A program made the translations under genes and the position numbers. The notes below the pieces were generated by a model. It did not search any database. It was not told the DNA's origin and worked only from the letters and a program-made list of their open reading frames with translations. 31,796 nucleotides of DNA, taken from positions 630,836 through 662,631 of the forward strand of contig NW_003207677.1 of the NCBI RefSeq assembly GCF_000006405.1, given 5' to 3'. The stretch is from Perkinsus marinus ATCC 50983. Its lineage: Eukaryota; Perkinsozoa; Perkinsida; Perkinsidae. Positions 28,092-31,796 of the stretch are shown here, piece by piece (position 1 is the stretch's first letter; every line of letters begins with the position of its first letter).

Positions 28092-29998
28092 ATGAAACCT
28101 TTCCTATCATCATCGGAGCATGTACAGTGTGCCTGGAAGGAGGTGTGGACCTTGGCCCTTCGTGGCCTCAAAGATGCTATACGGCTGGACCTATGCCTCA
28201 TATTCCTTCTCAAGTCTCCGATGATACGACTACGTTGGCTGCAGTGTTTGGTTCTCAACGGCGTCATTTTCCTGGGCTCAGTTGGCGTTTTCAGACTAGT
28301 ACGGTTCTACGCACCTTTGGTCGTTATCACCCTGCTAGGTCGTGAATCCCTTGCTGATGACGATAGTGAGATGGATCAGTGGTTTCGAGGAGGAATCTAT
28401 GCAGAAGTGGACAGAGGCACTGTATTTCCTTCACTTGGTAGGACAGTCGTCATATGGACACATGCTGTGTACCTCAGCTCACATGGGTAGTACCGGTCTA
28501 CTCCCTCAGCTATCTGCTCAACATCGCCTGGCATCAAGTAAGATCGCCGCTCCGCCTTTCTATATCACTCGTTAGTCTGATCGAGGGGGGTGGGGCCGAT
28601 ATGCCACTTCGGGCCTCCGGCGCAGCGTATGATGCCGTTGCAAGGGAATCTGGCATGAATTCAGTGGCGAATAGGGAACACCGTGCCCGAAATGGCATAT
28701 CGGCCCTCGAACGGGATCGACCTCAAAAACTGAAACTGATCGTTATATCTCGTACGTCAGGGGAATTAATTACACTGACGGATGTTTCCGGGTGGCATAG
28801 CTGCCCCAGCAGAGAAATTAGTCAACCTATTTCGTGTGCATACTCTTGGACGAAGTGTATCGTATTGAGCAGCATCTTCGCATGGCATACTTGCCTCACG
28901 AATTTATTGTACTAAGGCGTATCGGATGGCATACTTGCCCCACTAATTTATCGTACTGAGGCGTATCGGATGGCATACTTGCCCCACTAATTTATCGTAC
29001 TGAGGCGTATCGGATGGCATACTTGCCCCACTAATTTATCGTACTGAGGCGTATCGGATGGCATACTTGCCCCACTAATTTATCGTACTGAGGCGTATCG
29101 GATGGCATACTTGCCCCACTAATTTATCGTACTGAGGCGTATCGGATGGCATACTTGCCCCACTGATTTATCGTACTGAGGCGTATCGGATGGCATACTT
29201 GCCCCACTGATTTATCGTACTGAGGCGTATCGGATGGCATACTTGCCCCACTGATTTTTCGTACTGAGGCGTAACGGATGGCATACTTGCCCCACTAGTT
29301 TATTCTTCTGAGGCGTATCTTAATATGGCATAGCTGCCCCAACATTTGATGATACTAAGAGTATCAGTATTGCCCATCATTTGTGGTCACGATATTATCT
29401 AGTGACTACTTCAACGCAGAACTCGTCAACTGTGCCTTTCAGGACATCGCCAATGAGACCTTCGCGATATTCTCTCCATCGGACCCAAGGGTTAAGACTA
29501 CTCTAACAGCTCGAATAGTCGATGCATTGATGCGGAACTTGCTCAATATTATATTCGCCCTGCAAACATGGCTATTGGGTTTTGTACCATACATCGGCAC
29601 CTTCCTCAATCTGACCAGCATGTGCTTGCTGGTATCACAATGCGGCCACGTCATGGTTTCTACCACAGTCCCTTCTCAGATCTCTACATACAGCTTCGAG
29701 TATCGATGGGTATATCTCGGATGGGAGTCCCATGTCCGTTTACGTTTCATCGAGAGGCATTGGGCATACTTCATCGGATTCGGTCAGGTGTCAAGGAAGT
29801 TTTTGACGTGCTCATTTGCCTTCAGGTCTCCCCTCGACTGTGCTATGTTCCGTCTTTCCACGGTTCATCGACAACGGAATCTTTTCAATGCTCTTCCCTA
29901 TCTGCATTATGACAGCCGTTGCTGCTAGACCGAGAAGCATGACGACACTTGGCAGAGTGAGTCCTCAATACCTATTACCAAGGCCCTGCCGGGATTAG
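28092..29998 (+). CDS. EI24: EI24/PIG8-type ER membrane protein
   Basis: EI24 (epg-4 in worms) is a multi-pass ER membrane protein involved in autophagy and growth control in animals. Exons: 28092-28298, 28339-28437, 28478-28537, 29443-29631, 29680-29782, 29826-29998 (TAG); phases agree and give 276 residues. The order matches the family: WKEVWTLALRGLKDAI (compare IKDSIWGI), CLVLNGVIFLGSVGVFRL, then WVVPVYSLSYLLNIAWHQ with DIANETFAI (family WVLPLFVLSK...IWFQDIADLAF), SFEYRWVYLGW, FIERHWAYFIGFGLP and SMLFPICIMTAVAA. The start ATG at 28092 gives MKPFLSSSEHV and the usual short N-terminus. Intron 3 is 905 nt, far larger than the others (40-48 nt), and holds a minisatellite and a long hairpin. 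Confidence 0.88.
28593..28706. repeat. Inverted repeat with 22-bp arms in EI24 intron 3
   Basis: GGGCCGATATGCCACTTCGG-GC (28593-28614) pairs with 28685-28706 at 21 of 22 positions, with a 70-nt spacer. The arms contain ATATGCCA and TGGCATAT. Confidence 0.85.
28884..29323 (+). repeat. 44-bp minisatellite, ten copies, in EI24 intron 3
   Basis: Units begin GGCATACTTGCCCCACTAAT at 28884, 28928, 28972 and every 44 bp to 29280. Inner copies are almost identical. The first and the last three carry substitutions (for example CTCACG, ACTGAT, ACTAGT). Short partial units GGCATAGCTGCCCC flank both sides (about 28794 and 29327). There are no spacers between units, so this is not a CRISPR. Confidence 0.95.
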
Positions 29999-30918
29999 TG
30001 TTTTGAATTGCGTCAAACCGTAGTCATTTGTTGAGCGAACGACTATGAAGCTCGGTCCGACCGTAATTGGCTTGACCTCGCTGAATGGGATAAACCTTAA
30101 AATCTCTCTGACATCTTGTTCCTGTATGTAGATACCCATTTACGTGCTGGTTGAGAGAGTTACGGGCTTCCTCATAAGAACAATGGACGAGCAGAAACTC
30201 AAGCGTTTCCGGCCACGGAAGACGATCAAACGGAAATCTAAGGGGATCCAGTAGCCGCTGTAATGTGCTGTTGTTAACTGCGTCACCCGATAGTATATTT
30301 ATTCCATGTATTTCTTGAATGCTAGTATTAAATCCCATTTTCAAGGCTAGACGTACTGGTGTTCTCAGTGACTAAGCTCATTCAATTGAACCAAAAGCTA
30401 ACCCGAATGGTCAATTCATCACGAAACCTGTCACTTGGGAATCAACGAGTCATGATTGGCGAACTCACAGACGACACTATATTCACCAGCTTGAACTCAC
30501 ACAAGCACATTGTTTGGTCATACGAACTCATAAACTAGGGAGATCTCGATGACAGTAATTGTTACTCCACAGAGGAGGACAGGGAACATTCCGACCTGCA
30601 AGTGGTGCATAGCTGGTGGTAGAGCTCGCCGAGTGTTGCACGATCTTCTCTTGCTGACCTTTGCACTCCACTCTACAGAGGACTTCTCCAATCCTGCCAC
30701 TGATACGATCATTCTCGGAACGCCAGTCAGCGAACAAAGCCACAGTAGAGGTCCTCGCCGGAAATGTTGTTCAATCGATCAGAGTTGCACAGAGAACATG
30801 CGAACCATGTGAGAGATAACTGCGTGAGGATTCTCTATCCGCGTGCAAGAGACAACTACAACAACCATCCCACCACGAACAACGCGATACACTCATTTTA
30901 CGGGGTCATCGCAGTCCT
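29999..30918. other. Interval with weak minus-strand frames
   Basis: The minus-strand frame 30024-30344 is protein-like in the middle (SGDAVNNSTLQRLLDPLRFP, then ETLEFLLVHCSYEEA) and might be an exon of an unrecognised gene. The frames at 30518-30812 on both strands are not convincing. No RNA gene or repeat is seen. Confidence 0.3.
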
Positions 30919-31796
30919 CTATGCATGGGTCTCGCTCTGATTGCTTCCACATAACGTCATCAGTTTCAATTTACTAATCATCTCCTTATCCAGACTCAAG
31001 CTATTTGACGATAACAATCGTTCGAGTTCTTTGAAAGGCCTCGCTCTCACTGGAGGTGACTTCTCCTCCTCACCTCGCGCACCTTCATCTTGGCCTACCG
31101 TAGATTCGTCGATCCTGAACGCACTAGTCAGGTGTGAGGTTGTGGCATCACATTCGGCGCAAATCCGATCGACTGCCTCCAGTAGATCCTCCTTGATTGT
31201 AGACGACCACAGGGGGGACTCGGTCGGACTGAGCGTCGATGAGCTAGATCGATCCAGTTGTTCGCTCAGCACCACCGTTTGGAGGAACGGATCGACTCGG
31301 TCTCTCGAGTAGCTGTGAGAGCCTCGTGAGGATCCGGGAGTGCGAGTGAGCGTCGGTGGAACAGAAGGCGGTCTCGAAAGTGGCGCCACAGCTGAAGACG
31401 TAGAGCTGCGCTGAGGTGACGCATCGTCCAACGACATGTGTTCAGCCGAGGAAGTGGGAGACGATATTGGGGAAGTTCTCAGCTCTTCCACTTCACGCAT
31501 CCTCTTGATCAATCGCACGACTCTCTCAAGCTTCCCCTCATCCACGCTCGAGATATCCGTCTTGTCTCCCATCGCTGAATTCCCGCAACTTTGAGGCCGA
31601 TCATACATCGATGGGCTTCTGCTCGGATTCTGTCGTCCAGCCGACTGTAGCTCCATGGATTTCTCTCGCAAGTGGGTCCCCGAATGGGCGTGAGCTCGTA
31701 AATCATAAGGTTGACATTTTTTCCGAGGAGCAGGGACGCGAGGAACCGGCAGCCATATACGTGTTCCGACCAAGCTACGTTCGAAGATGCTCTTTC
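30919..31796 (-). CDS. Serine-rich regulatory-type protein, 3' part
   Basis: A minus-strand frame of more than 284 codons, open at the right edge and ending in TAG at 30919-30921. It is rich in Ser, Pro, Thr and charged residues (SSPTSSAEHMSLDD, SRPPSVPPTLTRTPGSSRG). Two helical pieces (GKLERVVRLIKRMREVEELR near the first third, FKELERLLSSNSLSLDKEMI near the end) could be coiled coil or binding motifs. It is probably mostly disordered. Its length without stops in a region of short exons supports it being real. No domain is recognised. Confidence 0.55.
   Translation of the reverse strand, partial: KSIFERSLVGTRIWLPVPRVPAPRKKCQPYDLRAHAHSGTHLREKSMELQSAGRQNPSRSPSMYDRPQSCGNSAMGDKTDISSVDEGKLERVVRLIKRMREVEELRTSPISSPTSSAEHMSLDDASPQRSSTSSAVAPLSRPPSVPPTLTRTPGSSRGSHSYSRDRVDPFLQTVVLSEQLDRSSSSTLSPTESPLWSSTIKEDLLEAVDRICAECDATTSHLTSAFRIDESTVGQDEGARGEEEKSPPVRARPFKELERLLSSNSLSLDKEMISKLKLMTLCGSNQSETHA

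Noticed and set aside
28320-28338. A 19-nt GT-AG intron in EI24 (GTCGTTATCACCCTGCTAG)
   Set aside because: It restores the frame, but a 40-nt intron (28299-28338) using the same acceptor also does and gives the better length match to the EI24 family.
28884-29323. CRISPR array
   Set aside because: The 44-bp units abut directly with no unique spacers, and the array lies in an intron of a eukaryotic gene.

Overview
This 31.8 kb window is nuclear DNA of a unicellular eukaryote. Eight genes could be reconstructed wholly or largely from conserved protein motifs. They are split by many very short GT-AG introns, mostly 40-80 nt, with standard stop codons (TGA, TAA and TAG all terminate recognisable proteins). 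Intron density, short introns, gene content and the lack of any bacterial layout fit an alveolate protist, possibly a perkinsid. The taxon is an inference. A run of 100 N (17667-17766) marks an assembly gap.

Layout. 1-4175 is gene-poor: a small membrane protein exon (387-805, minus), a decayed tandem repeat (1093-1346), short secreted-type ORFs and degenerate repeats. 4176-9755 holds a tight plus-strand run: translation initiation factor eIF5B (10 exons), a Bud20/ZNF593 zinc-finger ribosome-biogenesis factor (4 exons) and a RING-type E3 (4 exons), with an unresolved coding stretch between the last two. A GNAT acetyltransferase (10099-10905, minus) and unresolved minus-strand coding segments follow. 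A complete-looking UTP13/TBL3 WD40 gene (11935-15835, plus, about 21 exons) comes next. From 16569 to 19695 on the minus strand lies a mitochondrial PDK/BCKDK-type kinase, interrupted by the gap. 20230-20883 is a broken PUF (pumilio) fragment. A tandem duplication covers 21667-22015. On the minus strand lie a multi-exon membrane/tail protein (22182-23603) and a large multi-pass glycosyltransferase-2-like protein (23640-26638). The plus strand then carries an unresolved gene (about 27090-28010) and an EI24-type membrane protein (28092-29998). A serine-rich minus-strand ORF runs off the right edge.

Functional mix. eIF5B, Bud20/ZNF593 and UTP13 all act in making or starting ribosomes. The rest (RING E3, GNAT, PDK/BCKDK kinase, EI24, glycosyltransferase-like) is ordinary housekeeping. 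Nothing suggests an operon or a defence island.

The unusual material is non-coding. (1) Several short introns carry a tRNA T-arm/B-box-like sequence in either orientation; one 46-nt UTP13 intron is largely that sequence. (2) A related dispersed element with a GGAGTGGTATGG core recurs, once as a whole 45-nt intron. (3) A strongly structured family of about 99-137 bp inverted-repeat (MITE-like) elements has six copies between 16.6 and 21.0 kb. Four sit in introns of the kinase gene and two, inverted and nearly identical, flank the PUF fragment and supply its stop codon. (4) There are two near-perfect palindromes of about 50 bp. (5) A ten-copy 44-bp minisatellite lies inside the large EI24 intron.
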